This document shows, piece after piece, positions 1 to 8,184 of a stretch of 64,000 nt of DNA (positions within the stretch are counted from its first letter, which is position 1; the number at the start of each line of letters is the position of its first letter). Under the pieces are notes generated by a model. That model worked only from the letters and a program-made list of their open reading frames with translations, was not told where the DNA came from and made no database searches. The DNA lies in NCBI GenBank assembly GCA_910575105.1, contig CAJTDK010000006.1, forward strand, positions 62,001 to 126,000. The letters are read 5' to 3'. Position numbers and translations under genes: made by a program. This DNA is from Lachnospiraceae bacterium (GTDB lineage Bacteria; Bacillota; Clostridia; Lachnospirales; Lachnospiraceae).

Positions 1-65
1 AGCGCCTGCTGATGGAGCGCCTGCAGAGAGAGATCTTAGACAAACTGAAGATTCAAAGAGAGTAA
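1..65 (+). CDS. C-terminal end of an unidentified protein (partial)
   Basis: Only the last 20 or so codons of an upstream gene are in the window. They are open from base 3 in frame and end at the TAA at 63-65. The visible tail reads RLLMERLQREILDKLKIQRE, a charged, probably helical segment. That is too little to name a family. It ends 47 bases before the flippase start, so the two may be co-transcribed. Confidence 0.5.
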   Translation, partial: RLLMERLQREILDKLKIQRE

Positions 66-112
66 TAACAGGGAAGGATTCGGGGATAACAACTTTATGA
101 TGGAGTTAAACT

Positions 113-1762
113 ATGGCTAAAGTTAACAAAAATTCAGACAAGTCATTTATCATGCAGGGATCGTTTCTTGCCGCTGCCGGAGTGGTCACGAAGATCATCG
201 GGGCGGTGTACAGAGTCCCTCTGGTCAATATTCTCGGGGATAAAGGCATGGGCTATTACGGCGTTGCCTTTCAGGTCTATGCTATCGCCCTGACGCTGAC
301 TTCCTACAGCCTGCCTCTGGCAGTGTCGAAGCTGGTCTCGGCCAGGAATGCCACCGGGCAGTATCGGAATGCCCACAAGGTATTTAAGATCGCCCTTTCC
401 TTCGCCTTTACGGTAGGCGGCAGCGCAGCCCTGTTAATTTTTTTCGGGGCTGATTTTATCGCCACCCACATTATGGCGATGAAGCTGAGCTCCTACGCGC
501 TGAGGGTGCTGGCGCCCTGTATCCTTGTGGTTGCCGTGCTCGGCGTGTTCCGCGGATTTTTCCAGGGAAACAAGTCCATGATCCCTACGGCTATTTCCCA
601 AGTGTTAGAGCAGATCGTCAATGCGGCGGTCAGCATACTCGGGGCTTATTTTCTGCTCAGGATGGCGAAGGCGTCGAAGAAAGGCGATGACTTTTCCCTG
701 GCTATGGCGGCCATGGGAGGGACGGTCGGAACAGTTGCCGGGGCGCTTTCTGCCCTGCTGTTTCTGATGTTCATCTTTGCGGTATACCAGAGGGTCATGA
801 AGCGGCAGCGGAGGCGTGACCGGACCAGAAAGCGGGAGAGTTACGAGCATGTCTTCCGAGCGCTTCTTTTCACTATCGCGCCGGTACTCTTAAGTTCTAC
901 GGTCTATAACTTAAGCGGGGTGATCGACAATGCCATGTTCGGGAAGATCATGTCTGCCCAGGGCCATGCGGAAAGTGAATACGCCGGACTTTTAGGTATT
1001 CTTAGCGGAAAATACGATACGCTGATCAACGTACCGCTGGCATTCTCCAATGCCTTGGGAGCATCCCTTGTTCCAAGCCTTGTGGCTACGGTAAAGTCGG
1101 GGAATAAGCGTCAGGCGAACAGCAAGATCTTTATGTTCGTCCGCTTCAACATGCTGATCGCCATTCCAAGCGCCGTAGGGCTTATGGTACTGGCCAAGCC
1201 GCTTCTGGACCTGATCTTTTTTACGGAAAATAATGACGTGTCGGCGAAGATGCTGCAGATCGGAGCGGTCTCCGTGATCTTTTACTGCCTTTCTACAGTG
1301 ACGAACGCGGTGCATCAGGGACTTGACAATATGATGGTCCCGGTAAAGAGCGCTTCTGTCTCCCTCGTCGTACATATGATATCACTGTTTATTATGATGG
1401 TGGTGTTCCAGTGGGGGATCTACGGAGTCGTAGTGAGCAAGATCGTATTCGCCGGCTGCGCCTCCATGCTCAATTCCCATGCCCTCAGGCAGAAGACCGG
1501 CTATGTACAGGAACAGAAGAAGACCTTCTGGATCCCACTTCTGGCCTCTGCCATCATGGGGATCGCCGCGCTGGGGACATACGCGCTCTTTAAGCTTATG
1601 ATCGGGGCGAAGCTTGCGACGGTCGTAGCCCTGCCGGTGGCTGTCATTGTCTACGGCTGCGGCCTTGTGCTCTTAGGAGGCATTACGGAGGAAGAGATGA
1701 TAGAGATGCCCAAGGGCGCCCTGCTGGCAAAAATATGCCGGAAGGTGCATCTGTTCCATTAG
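113..1762 (+). CDS. SpoVB/MurJ-like polysaccharide (lipid) flippase
   Basis: This is a polytopic membrane protein of 549 residues in the MATE-like MOP flippase superfamily, the polysaccharide biosynthesis / stage V sporulation protein B group. Such proteins move lipid-linked wall precursors across the membrane. Visible features are an N-terminal GSFLAAAGVVTKIIGAVYRVPL segment typical of the SpoVB/YtgP branch, about 14 hydrophobic stretches along the whole length, and a basic cytoplasmic loop (KRQRRRDRTRKRE) near residue 235. The length fits the family (about 520-560). It is followed four bases later by a reading frame leading into a small secreted protein. I cannot tell from sequence whether it acts in sporulation cortex synthesis or in vegetative peptidoglycan. 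Confidence 0.85.
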   Translation: MAKVNKNSDKSFIMQGSFLAAAGVVTKIIGAVYRVPLVNILGDKGMGYYGVAFQVYAIALTLTSYSLPLAVSKLVSARNATGQYRNAHKVFKIALSFAFTVGGSAALLIFFGADFIATHIMAMKLSSYALRVLAPCILVVAVLGVFRGFFQGNKSMIPTAISQVLEQIVNAAVSILGAYFLLRMAKASKKGDDFSLAMAAMGGTVGTVAGALSALLFLMFIFAVYQRVMKRQRRRDRTRKRESYEHVFRALLFTIAPVLLSSTVYNLSGVIDNAMFGKIMSAQGHAESEYAGLLGILSGKYDTLINVPLAFSNALGASLVPSLVATVKSGNKRQANSKIFMFVRFNMLIAIPSAVGLMVLAKPLLDLIFFTENNDVSAKMLQIGAVSVIFYCLSTVTNAVHQGLDNMMVPVKSASVSLVVHMISLFIMMVVFQWGIYGVVVSKIVFAGCASMLNSHALRQKTGYVQEQKKTFWIPLLASAIMGIAALGTYALFKLMIGAKLATVVALPVAVIVYGCGLVLLGGITEEEMIEMPKGALLAKICRKVHLFH

Positions 1763-1826
1763 TGTAGTGCTTCATTGTATAAATTGCTCAAATCTGCCAA
1801 TACTTATGAAAAAAGGAGTTGGCATT

Positions 1827-2204
1827 ATGAGGAATAAATATGGGATCGGATTTCTTTCCGTCGTGTTCATCCTGGCACTGGCGGTCACCTTTGCCTTCCA
1901 GTACAGCTACCATGTTGCGAGACAGAGGATGGAGGAGCGGCTTTTGGCAGCGGAGGAAGTTAAGAAAGCCCAGGACGAGGAGACGGTGACTGCAGACGGG
2001 CACGCCCTCAAAGAGGACTGCTATTACCTGAAAAATGTGAACGGATATGTGGTCGTCTTCTTGAGTGATAAGAAGACTGCCTATGAATATACGGATATTT
2101 TGTGCGAGGAGCTCCCGGAGACGGTTCAGGAGGAGCTTGTCAACGGAAAATATATAGAAAACCAGGAGGATCTCTACGGGTTTCTTGAGAATTACTCCAG
2201 TTGA
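1827..2204 (+). CDS. Small exported protein with BofC-C-like domain
   Basis: The protein has 125 residues. I chose the ATG at 1827 because AAAAGGAG at 1812-1818 is well spaced from it, although the frame stays open upstream to about 1767. An uncleaved-looking N-terminal membrane anchor (residues 6-26) is followed by a charged linker and a globular tail. In the tail, YYLKNVNGYVVVFLSDKK, then TDI and LPETVQEELVNGKYI, resemble the C-terminal domain of BofC (bypass of forespore control). In Bacillus BofC restrains SpoIVB signalling. Here the role is inferred only from that resemblance. It ends in the LENYSS tail seen in similar short clostridial proteins. Confidence 0.55.
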   Translation: MRNKYGIGFLSVVFILALAVTFAFQYSYHVARQRMEERLLAAEEVKKAQDEETVTADGHALKEDCYYLKNVNGYVVVFLSDKKTAYEYTDILCEELPETVQEELVNGKYIENQEDLYGFLENYSS

Positions 2205-2346
2205 GAAGATAATGCTGGACTTTAGGCGCGTTATAGTGTAAGATAAGAAAAGTTTTTTTCGATACATTCATCCGTAGCTGTCAGCGGGACATACGGTTGA
2301 AAAAGGATTAATTTTTGCCTACGGACGGTAAGCAGAGGGAAGGGAT

Positions 2347-2568
2347 ATGGATGAGAAGAAGATAGCACGCATTAATGAACTGTACCATAAATCAAAAGAG
2401 GAAGGTCTGACAGAGGCTGAGCTTAAGGAGCAGCAGATACTACGGAGGGAATATGTGGATTCCTTCAAACGCAGCTTGAGAGGACAGCTTAACAATATTT
2501 CCATCAGGGAGGCTGACGGAAGTATTACAGATTTGGGTGAGAAATTTGGAAACAAAACAGGAAATTAG
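2347..2568 (+). CDS. DUF896 (YnzC/UPF0291) family protein
   Basis: This is a 73-residue soluble, highly charged two-helix protein. The family signature is clear: KIARINELYHKSKEEGLTEAE, then EQQILRREYVDSFKRSLRGQL. Family members are short cytoplasmic proteins. Bacillus YnzC lies in an SOS-linked operon, but no activity is established. AGGGAAGGG just before the ATG serves as ribosome binding site. The last 32 bases overlap the start of the next gene in another frame, so the two are probably translationally coupled. Confidence 0.85.
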   Translation: MDEKKIARINELYHKSKEEGLTEAELKEQQILRREYVDSFKRSLRGQLNNISIREADGSITDLGEKFGNKTGN

Positions 2569-3094
2569 GGAACAGCTACGGAAGATCCGCGCTGGGATCG
2601 GGGCGGACGAATGGCACGCAGCGACCGACGCTATTGCGGAAAAGGTGATCGGCAGCGACTATTTCAGGGAGGCAACGGACATTTTCTGCTATATGGATTT
2701 CGACGGCGAAGCAGGGACTGAGCAGATCATCGACGAGGCGTGGCGGCTCGGCAAGGACATCTGGCTGCCGAAAGTAACGGACGGTGAGATGGACTTTTAT
2801 CTAGTAGAGTCGGAAAAGGAGCTTGTGCGGGGAACTTTCGGGATCCTGGAGCCTTCCGGCGAAGGGATCAAAGCCCCCGGGGAGGACGGGCTCGTGATCG
2901 TCCCGGGGATCGCCTTTGACCGTAACCATAACCGGATCGGATATGGGAAGGGCTTCTATGACCGCTATCTTAATGCGCATCCCCATCTGGTCAAGCTCGG
3001 AATCGCTTTTGATATTCAGCTTGTAGACCGGATACCGGCAGAGGAGTGCGACTGCAGGATGGACATGGTCGTGACAGAGAAAATTGTATATTAA
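2537..3094 (+). CDS. 5-formyltetrahydrofolate cyclo-ligase
   Basis: This cytoplasmic folate enzyme (185 residues) converts 5-formyl-THF to 5,10-methenyl-THF using ATP. The C-terminal motif GLVIVPGIAFDRNHNRIGYG followed by KGFYDRYL is the family's ATP/phosphate-binding hallmark, and an N-terminal KQEIREQLRKIRA helix matches the family. The frame allows a GTG start at 2537 or a TTG at 2546. The latter has GGGTGAG close upstream and gives METKQEIRE, so the true start is uncertain by three codons. It overlaps the DUF896 gene by 32 bases. Confidence 0.9.
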   Translation: MRNLETKQEIREQLRKIRAGIGADEWHAATDAIAEKVIGSDYFREATDIFCYMDFDGEAGTEQIIDEAWRLGKDIWLPKVTDGEMDFYLVESEKELVRGTFGILEPSGEGIKAPGEDGLVIVPGIAFDRNHNRIGYGKGFYDRYLNAHPHLVKLGIAFDIQLVDRIPAEECDCRMDMVVTEKIVY

Positions 3095-3115
3095 ATATGA
3101 ATGGAGAAAGCTAAG

Positions 3116-3295
3116 ATGGATAATTTACCGAAAGATCCGGTGCTGCTGCTGAGCGTTGTGAATACAGAGCTTCGTGATTACTATCCTTCTCTGGATGCCC
3201 TGTGTGAGGACAGGCAGGTAAAGAAGGATATGGTCATTGATGCATTAAAAGGTATCGATTACGAATATGACGAGGCGAAGAATCAGTTTGTGTAG
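3116..3295 (+). CDS. DUF4250 domain protein
   Basis: This small soluble protein of 59 residues begins MDNLPKDPVLLLSVVNTELRD and contains YYPSLDALCEDR, a pattern I associate with DUF4250 of Lachnospiraceae and other clostridia. An ATG five codons upstream (3101) is possible, but GGAGAAAG at 3103-3110 is a good ribosome binding site for the ATG at 3116, so the shorter form is preferred. It probably ends the folate gene transcript. No function is known. The fold looks like a short helix-turn-helix, which would be compatible with nucleic-acid binding, but that is conjecture. Confidence 0.7.
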   Translation: MDNLPKDPVLLLSVVNTELRDYYPSLDALCEDRQVKKDMVIDALKGIDYEYDEAKNQFV

Positions 3296-3474
3296 TGGTA
3301 TACAGAAGAGCCGGACAGGCAGTACTGCTTTTGGCAGGATGGCGGGAATTGTATCTGTACGACATGATAAACATAAAAAAGAAACGAGTACCCCGCTTGA
3401 TCCATAAGCTATACGGTTAAAAACTCATTTCTTAATTTGTATTACATGACAGATAAAGGAGAAAGGCAAGAGAT

Positions 3475-4953
3475 ATGTATACTGAAATTGAATTAGATAA
3501 AATAGATATATGTTCAGAGCCGCCCGCAGAGGAACCTGCTAGGCAGTACTACTTTATGGCAAGATGCCAGGAGTGGGCAAAAGACTTTGAGCAGAAGCAC
3601 GGGCGCCGCCCCACGGCCTGTGTTACGACCTTTGGCTGCCAGATGAATGCCAGGGATTCTGAGAAGCTGAGAGGAATATTAAGGGATATCGGATACATAG
3701 AGGCGCAGGAGGAGCAGGCGGATTTTGTCATCTACAATACATGTACGGTCCGGGAGAATGCCAATACGCGGGTATATGGAAGGATCGGCCAGTTAAAGCC
3801 CCGCAAGAAAAAGCATCCCCACATGATGATCGGCCTGTGCGGCTGCATGATGCAGGAACCGGAGGTGGTTGAAAAGCTGAAAAAGAGCTATTCCTTCATC
3901 GACCTGATCTTCGGAACCCACAACATCTACAAATTTGCAGAGCTTTTAGCCGCACGCTTTGAGGCTGGCCGGATGGTCATCGACATCTGGAAAGATACGG
4001 ATAAAATCGTGGAAGATCTTCCTAATGAGAGGAAGTATCCGTTTAAATCTGGCATAAATATTATGTTCGGCTGTAATAATTTCTGCAGCTACTGCATCGT
4101 CCCTTACGTAAGAGGGAGGGAGAGAAGCCGGAAGCCGGAAGCCATTATCCGTGAGATCCGCCGTCTCGTGGCGGACGGTGTGACCGAGGTGATGCTTTTA
4201 GGGCAGAATGTCAATTCCTACGGGAAGACTCTGGATGCCCCCATGTCTTTCGCAGAGCTTCTTTCTGAGATTGAAAAGATTGATGGGTTAAGACGTATCC
4301 GCTTTATGACCTCACACCCGAAGGATCTGTCGGATGAGCTGATTGAGGTTATGGGGAAATCGAAGAAAATATGCCGGCATCTCCATCTTCCGGTGCAGTC
4401 GGGAAGTACAAGGATCCTGGATAAGATGAACCGCCGCTATACGAAGGAGCAGTATCTTGGACTGGTGAATAAGCTTAGGCACGCGGTTCCGGGTATCTCC
4501 CTCACGACAGATATTATCGTCGGATTTCCGGGAGAGACGGAAGCGGATTTCCAGGAGACGCTGGACGTGGTGAGGAAGGTAAGGTATGACAGCGCCTTTA
4601 CGTTTATCTATTCTAAGCGAACCGGTACGCCTGCTGCCGTGATGGAGGAGCAGGTGCCGGAGGATGTGATCAGGGACCGTTTTGACCGCCTGCTCAAGGA
4701 GGTTCAGTCCATTGCGGGGGAAGTGTGCGCCCTGCATGAGGGGACTGTGCAGGAGGCGCTTATCGAATCTGTGAGCGAGCAGGATGCCTCTATGGTCACG
4801 GGAAGGCTCAGCAATAACCTGCTTGTGCACTTTCCGGGCGGGCAGGAGATGATCGGCAGTTATGTAAAGGTACTCCTTAAAGCTTGTAAAGGGTTTTATT
4901 ATCTTGGAGAACCTGCCGGTCTGCCGTCAGGGCAGGATGATGGCATGAAATAA
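3475..4953 (+). CDS. miaB: tRNA-2-methylthio-N6-dimethylallyladenosine synthase MiaB
   Basis: This is a radical SAM methylthiotransferase (492 residues) that adds the methylthio group to i6A at position 37 of tRNAs reading U-starting codons. The N-terminal UPF0004 domain carries its cluster cysteines in TFGCQMN, YNTCTV and GLCGCM. The radical SAM cluster is in FGCNNFCSYCIVPYVRG (CxxxCxxC), and a C-terminal TRAM domain covers roughly residues 410-480. AAAGGAGAAAGG lies upstream of the ATG. The enzyme acting before it, MiaA, is encoded 5.4 kb downstream. A terminator-like hairpin follows the stop codon. Confidence 0.95.
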   Translation: MYTEIELDKIDICSEPPAEEPARQYYFMARCQEWAKDFEQKHGRRPTACVTTFGCQMNARDSEKLRGILRDIGYIEAQEEQADFVIYNTCTVRENANTRVYGRIGQLKPRKKKHPHMMIGLCGCMMQEPEVVEKLKKSYSFIDLIFGTHNIYKFAELLAARFEAGRMVIDIWKDTDKIVEDLPNERKYPFKSGINIMFGCNNFCSYCIVPYVRGRERSRKPEAIIREIRRLVADGVTEVMLLGQNVNSYGKTLDAPMSFAELLSEIEKIDGLRRIRFMTSHPKDLSDELIEVMGKSKKICRHLHLPVQSGSTRILDKMNRRYTKEQYLGLVNKLRHAVPGISLTTDIIVGFPGETEADFQETLDVVRKVRYDSAFTFIYSKRTGTPAAVMEEQVPEDVIRDRFDRLLKEVQSIAGEVCALHEGTVQEALIESVSEQDASMVTGRLSNNLLVHFPGGQEMIGSYVKVLLKACKGFYYLGEPAGLPSGQDDGMK

Positions 4954-4974
4954 ATACCACCTATATTATTCGTC

Positions 4975-5021
4975 AAAAACGCTCAGACTATGTGTTAAGA
5001 ACATAAGTGAGGGCGTTTTTT
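4975..5021 (+). terminator. Intrinsic terminator after miaB, overlapping the next gene's RBS
   Basis: AAAAACGC-TCA at 4976-4986 pairs with TGAGGGCGTTTTT at 5008-5020 across a loop of about 21 bases, leaving a small CC bulge on the 3' side. A run of six T follows. The only plausible ribosome binding site for the gene starting at 5024 (AGTGAGGG, 5006-5013) lies inside the 3' arm. Confidence 0.6.
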
Positions 5022-5023
5022 AC

Positions 5024-5440
5024 ATGAAGAAATTAAGTGAGTATTTGTTTTTATGGGCGGTAGGAGGCAGTATCTATTATGGATTTGAGCTGATCTTCAG
5101 GGGCTTTTCCCACTGGAGCATGTTTGTCTTGGGCGGACTCTGCTTCGTATTTTTCGCAGTCCAGGGAAGGATGCTTCTCTGGCAGGATCCGCTGTGGCTG
5201 CAGCTCATCCGATGCATGGTATTTGTTACTTCCATGGAGTTTATCACCGGAATCATCGTGAATAAATGGCTTCATCTGCAGGTGTGGGATTACAGCCGCC
5301 TGCCTCTGCAGCTTTTCGGGCAGATCTGCGTGCCGTTTATCATCATTTTTTCGGGGCTTGCCGCGGTGGGGATCGTCCTGAGCGGTTATCTGATGCACTG
5401 GCTTTACCAGGAGCCGAAGCCCCATTATTATATCCTGTGA
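5024..5440 (+). CDS. Putative ABC-transporter type IV membrane protein (CmpB-type, PF06541)
   Basis: This small integral membrane protein of 138 residues has four predicted helices. The motif FLWAVGGSIYYGFELIFRG then FSHWSMFVLGGLCF, followed by EFITGIIVNK and VWDYS, matches the putative ABC-transporter type IV / CmpB family common in clostridia. No ATPase is encoded nearby, so transport activity is not supported by context. Its ribosome binding site sits in a terminator stem, which would make translation sensitive to RNA folding. It is followed by the mutS promoter. Confidence 0.7.
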   Translation: MKKLSEYLFLWAVGGSIYYGFELIFRGFSHWSMFVLGGLCFVFFAVQGRMLLWQDPLWLQLIRCMVFVTSMEFITGIIVNKWLHLQVWDYSRLPLQLFGQICVPFIIIFSGLAAVGIVLSGYLMHWLYQEPKPHYYIL

Positions 5441-5467
5441 CTGAGAAAATAAAAATAAATTTGTGCC

Positions 5468-5496
5468 TTTTAAATCCATTTTAAAAATGTTATACT
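5468..5496 (+). promoter_or_regulatory. Candidate sigma-A promoter for mutS
   Basis: TATACT at 5491-5496 is preceded by TGT, giving an extended -10. TTTTAA at 5468-5473 lies 17 bases upstream as a weak -35. The region is AT-rich and 36 bases ahead of the GTG start of mutS. Confidence 0.5.
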
Positions 5497-5532
5497 GGTT
5501 GTACAATTTCAGACAGAAGAGGAGAATTTAGC

Positions 5533-8184
5533 GTGAGCGAATTAACACCGATGATGCAGCAGTATATGAAGACGAAGGAAGATTATCCTGACTGTGTCCT
5601 GTTTTACCGGTTAGGTGATTTTTATGAGATGTTTTTCGATGATGCCGTGAAGGTCTCCAGAGAGCTTGAGCTCACCCTGACGGGGAAAAGCTGCGGGCTG
5701 CCTGAACGGGCGCCCATGTGCGGCATACCTTACCACGCGGTGGACGGGTATTTAAACCGTCTCGTATCCAAGGGCTACAAGGTGGCGATCTGCGAGCAGA
5801 TGGAAGACCCGGCGACGGCTAAGGGGCTGGTGAAGCGGGACGTCGTTCGGATCGTTACGCCGGGGACCAATCTGGATACCCAGTCGCTTGATGAAACGAA
5901 GAACAATTATATTATGAGCGTCGTGTATATTGCAGACCACTATGGGCTTTCCGTGGCAGATGTGACGACCGGCGATTATTTTTTGACAGAGATTGAAAGC
6001 AGCGAAAAACTATTTGACGAGATTTTTAAATTCATGCCCTCAGAGCTTATTTGCAATGAGGCTTTTTATATGAGCGGGCTGGACTTTGACGATCTTAAAG
6101 GGCGGCTTGGGATCACCATCTACACTCTGGACGGCTGGTATTTTGACGATACGTTCTGTAAGCGGTCGCTGATGGAGCATTTCAAGACCGGAACTCTTGA
6201 AGGGCTTGGGGTGTCGGATTATGAATGCGGCACAATCGCGGCGGGAGCGCTGCTTTTGTATCTTAAGGAGACGCAGAAGACGGCTTCTTTGTCCCAGCTT
6301 TCTAAGCTTACTCCCTACACGACGGGGGCGTTCATGCTGCTCGACAGCTCCACCAGACGGAACCTGGAGCTTTGTGAGACTTTGCGGGAGAAGCAGAAGC
6401 GGGGCTCCCTTTTATGGGTACTGGATAAGACAAGGACGGCCATGGGGGCGCGCACGTTAAGGAAATACATTGAGCAGCCGCTTATTGATAAGACGCGCAT
6501 CATCCGGCGGCAGAAAGCGGTGGAAGAGCTTAAAGAGAACGCCATTGCCAGAGACGAGATCCGGGAATATCTGTCCTCTGTCTATGACCTGGAGCGGCTG
6601 GTCAGCAGGATCACTTATCAGACGGCCAACCCGAGGGATATCATCTCCTTTAAAAACTCCCTGTCTATGCTCCCTCATATCAAATACATACTGGGCGAGC
6701 TGAAAAGCCCGCTGCTTAAAGAACTGCATGACGGTCTTGATACGCTGGAAGACCTCTGCGCGCTGACCGGACAGGCGATCACGGACGATCCGCCTCTGGC
6801 CATGAAGGAAGGCGGCATTATCCGGGAAGGGTACAGCAAGGAGGTCGACACGCTGCGGTGCGCCAAGTCAGACGGCAAGGAATGGCTGGCGAAGCTAGAG
6901 CTTAAGGAGCGGGAAAAAACGGGGATTAAAAATCTGCGGATCAAATATAACAAAGTGTTCGGCTATTATCTTGAGGTTACCAATTCCTTTAAAAATATGG
7001 TGCCTGACTATTTTATCAGGAAACAGACGCTGGCCAATGCCGAGCGCTTTATCATCCCAGAGTTAAAGGAGCTTGAGGATACGATCCTTGGGGCGGAGGA
7101 TAAGCTTTATGCCCTGGAATACCAGCTTTACTGCGAGGTGCGGGAAAAGATCGCCGCGCAGGTCGTGCGGATCCAGGATACGGCCAAAGCGGTGGCGCAT
7201 CTTGACGGGCTGGCATCCCTTGCCCTTGTGGCTCAGCAGAATAATTACGTATGCCCGAAGATCAACGAAAAAGGAGTTATTGACATTAAGGAAGGACGGC
7301 ATCCGGTAGTCGAAAAGATGATCCCCAACGATCTGTTTATCACCAATGATACTTATCTTGACGACCGGAAAAAACGGATCTCTGTCATTACCGGCCCGAA
7401 CATGGCGGGGAAATCCACGTATATGCGCCAGACTGCTCTTATTGTGCTGATGGCCCAGATTGGATCCTTTGTCCCGGCCGCCTCGGCGGACATCGGGATC
7501 GTGGACCGGATATTCACTAGGGTCGGTGCGTCGGATGATCTGGCTTCCGGCCAGAGTACATTTATGGTAGAGATGACGGAGGTGGCCAATATCCTGCGCA
7601 ATGCCACCAGCAAGAGCCTTCTGGTCCTGGACGAGATCGGACGGGGAACCAGCACCTTTGACGGATTGAGCATCGCCTGGGCGGTCATCGAGCACATCAG
7701 CAGCAGGCTTCTGGGGGCGAAGACACTGTTCGCCACCCACTACCATGAGCTTACGGAACTGGAGGGTAAGATCGACAATGTGAATAATTACTGCATCGCA
7801 GTCAAGGAGAAGGGCGACGATATCATTTTCCTGAGAAAGATCGTGAAGGGCGGTGCGGACAAAAGCTACGGCATCCAGGTGGCCCGTCTGGCCGGAGTAC
7901 CGGAAACGGTGACGAACCGTGCAAAGGAGATCGTGGAGGAGCTGATCTGTGCGGATATCACCACACGGATCAAGGATATCGCGGCGCACGGGACGGCGCC
8001 GAAGATCAAGACGAAAAAATATGACGAGGTAGATCTGGCGCAGATGTCATTATTTGATACGGTGAAGGACGATGATGTCTTAAATGAGCTTAAGGAACTG
8101 GATGTCAGCAACCTAACACCCATCGACGCTTTGAACACGCTGTACCAGTTGCAGAATAAATTAAAGAACAGGTGGCAGGTATGA
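5533..8184 (+). CDS. mutS: DNA mismatch repair protein MutS
   Basis: MutS (883 residues) is the mismatch-recognising ATPase. The F30-Y31-E32 mismatch-probing motif lies in YRLGDFYEMF. The Walker A GPNMAGKST is near residue 621, followed by DEIGRGTSTFDG (Walker B region) and FATHYHEL (D-loop/His). The GTG start at 5533 is set by AGAGGAG at 5518-5524. The stop TGA overlaps the ATG of mutL, so the two are translationally coupled. Length is normal for MutS1. Confidence 0.97.
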   Translation: MSELTPMMQQYMKTKEDYPDCVLFYRLGDFYEMFFDDAVKVSRELELTLTGKSCGLPERAPMCGIPYHAVDGYLNRLVSKGYKVAICEQMEDPATAKGLVKRDVVRIVTPGTNLDTQSLDETKNNYIMSVVYIADHYGLSVADVTTGDYFLTEIESSEKLFDEIFKFMPSELICNEAFYMSGLDFDDLKGRLGITIYTLDGWYFDDTFCKRSLMEHFKTGTLEGLGVSDYECGTIAAGALLLYLKETQKTASLSQLSKLTPYTTGAFMLLDSSTRRNLELCETLREKQKRGSLLWVLDKTRTAMGARTLRKYIEQPLIDKTRIIRRQKAVEELKENAIARDEIREYLSSVYDLERLVSRITYQTANPRDIISFKNSLSMLPHIKYILGELKSPLLKELHDGLDTLEDLCALTGQAITDDPPLAMKEGGIIREGYSKEVDTLRCAKSDGKEWLAKLELKEREKTGIKNLRIKYNKVFGYYLEVTNSFKNMVPDYFIRKQTLANAERFIIPELKELEDTILGAEDKLYALEYQLYCEVREKIAAQVVRIQDTAKAVAHLDGLASLALVAQQNNYVCPKINEKGVIDIKEGRHPVVEKMIPNDLFITNDTYLDDRKKRISVITGPNMAGKSTYMRQTALIVLMAQIGSFVPAASADIGIVDRIFTRVGASDDLASGQSTFMVEMTEVANILRNATSKSLLVLDEIGRGTSTFDGLSIAWAVIEHISSRLLGAKTLFATHYHELTELEGKIDNVNNYCIAVKEKGDDIIFLRKIVKGGADKSYGIQVARLAGVPETVTNRAKEIVEELICADITTRIKDIAAHGTAPKIKTKKYDEVDLAQMSLFDTVKDDDVLNELKELDVSNLTPIDALNTLYQLQNKLKNRWQV

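Noticed and set aside
7063-7989. Long antisense open frame (about 300 codons) inside mutS
   Set aside because: It is opposite a full-length, motif-complete mutS, has no RBS or recognisable domain, and its composition is what a complementary strand of coding DNA gives.
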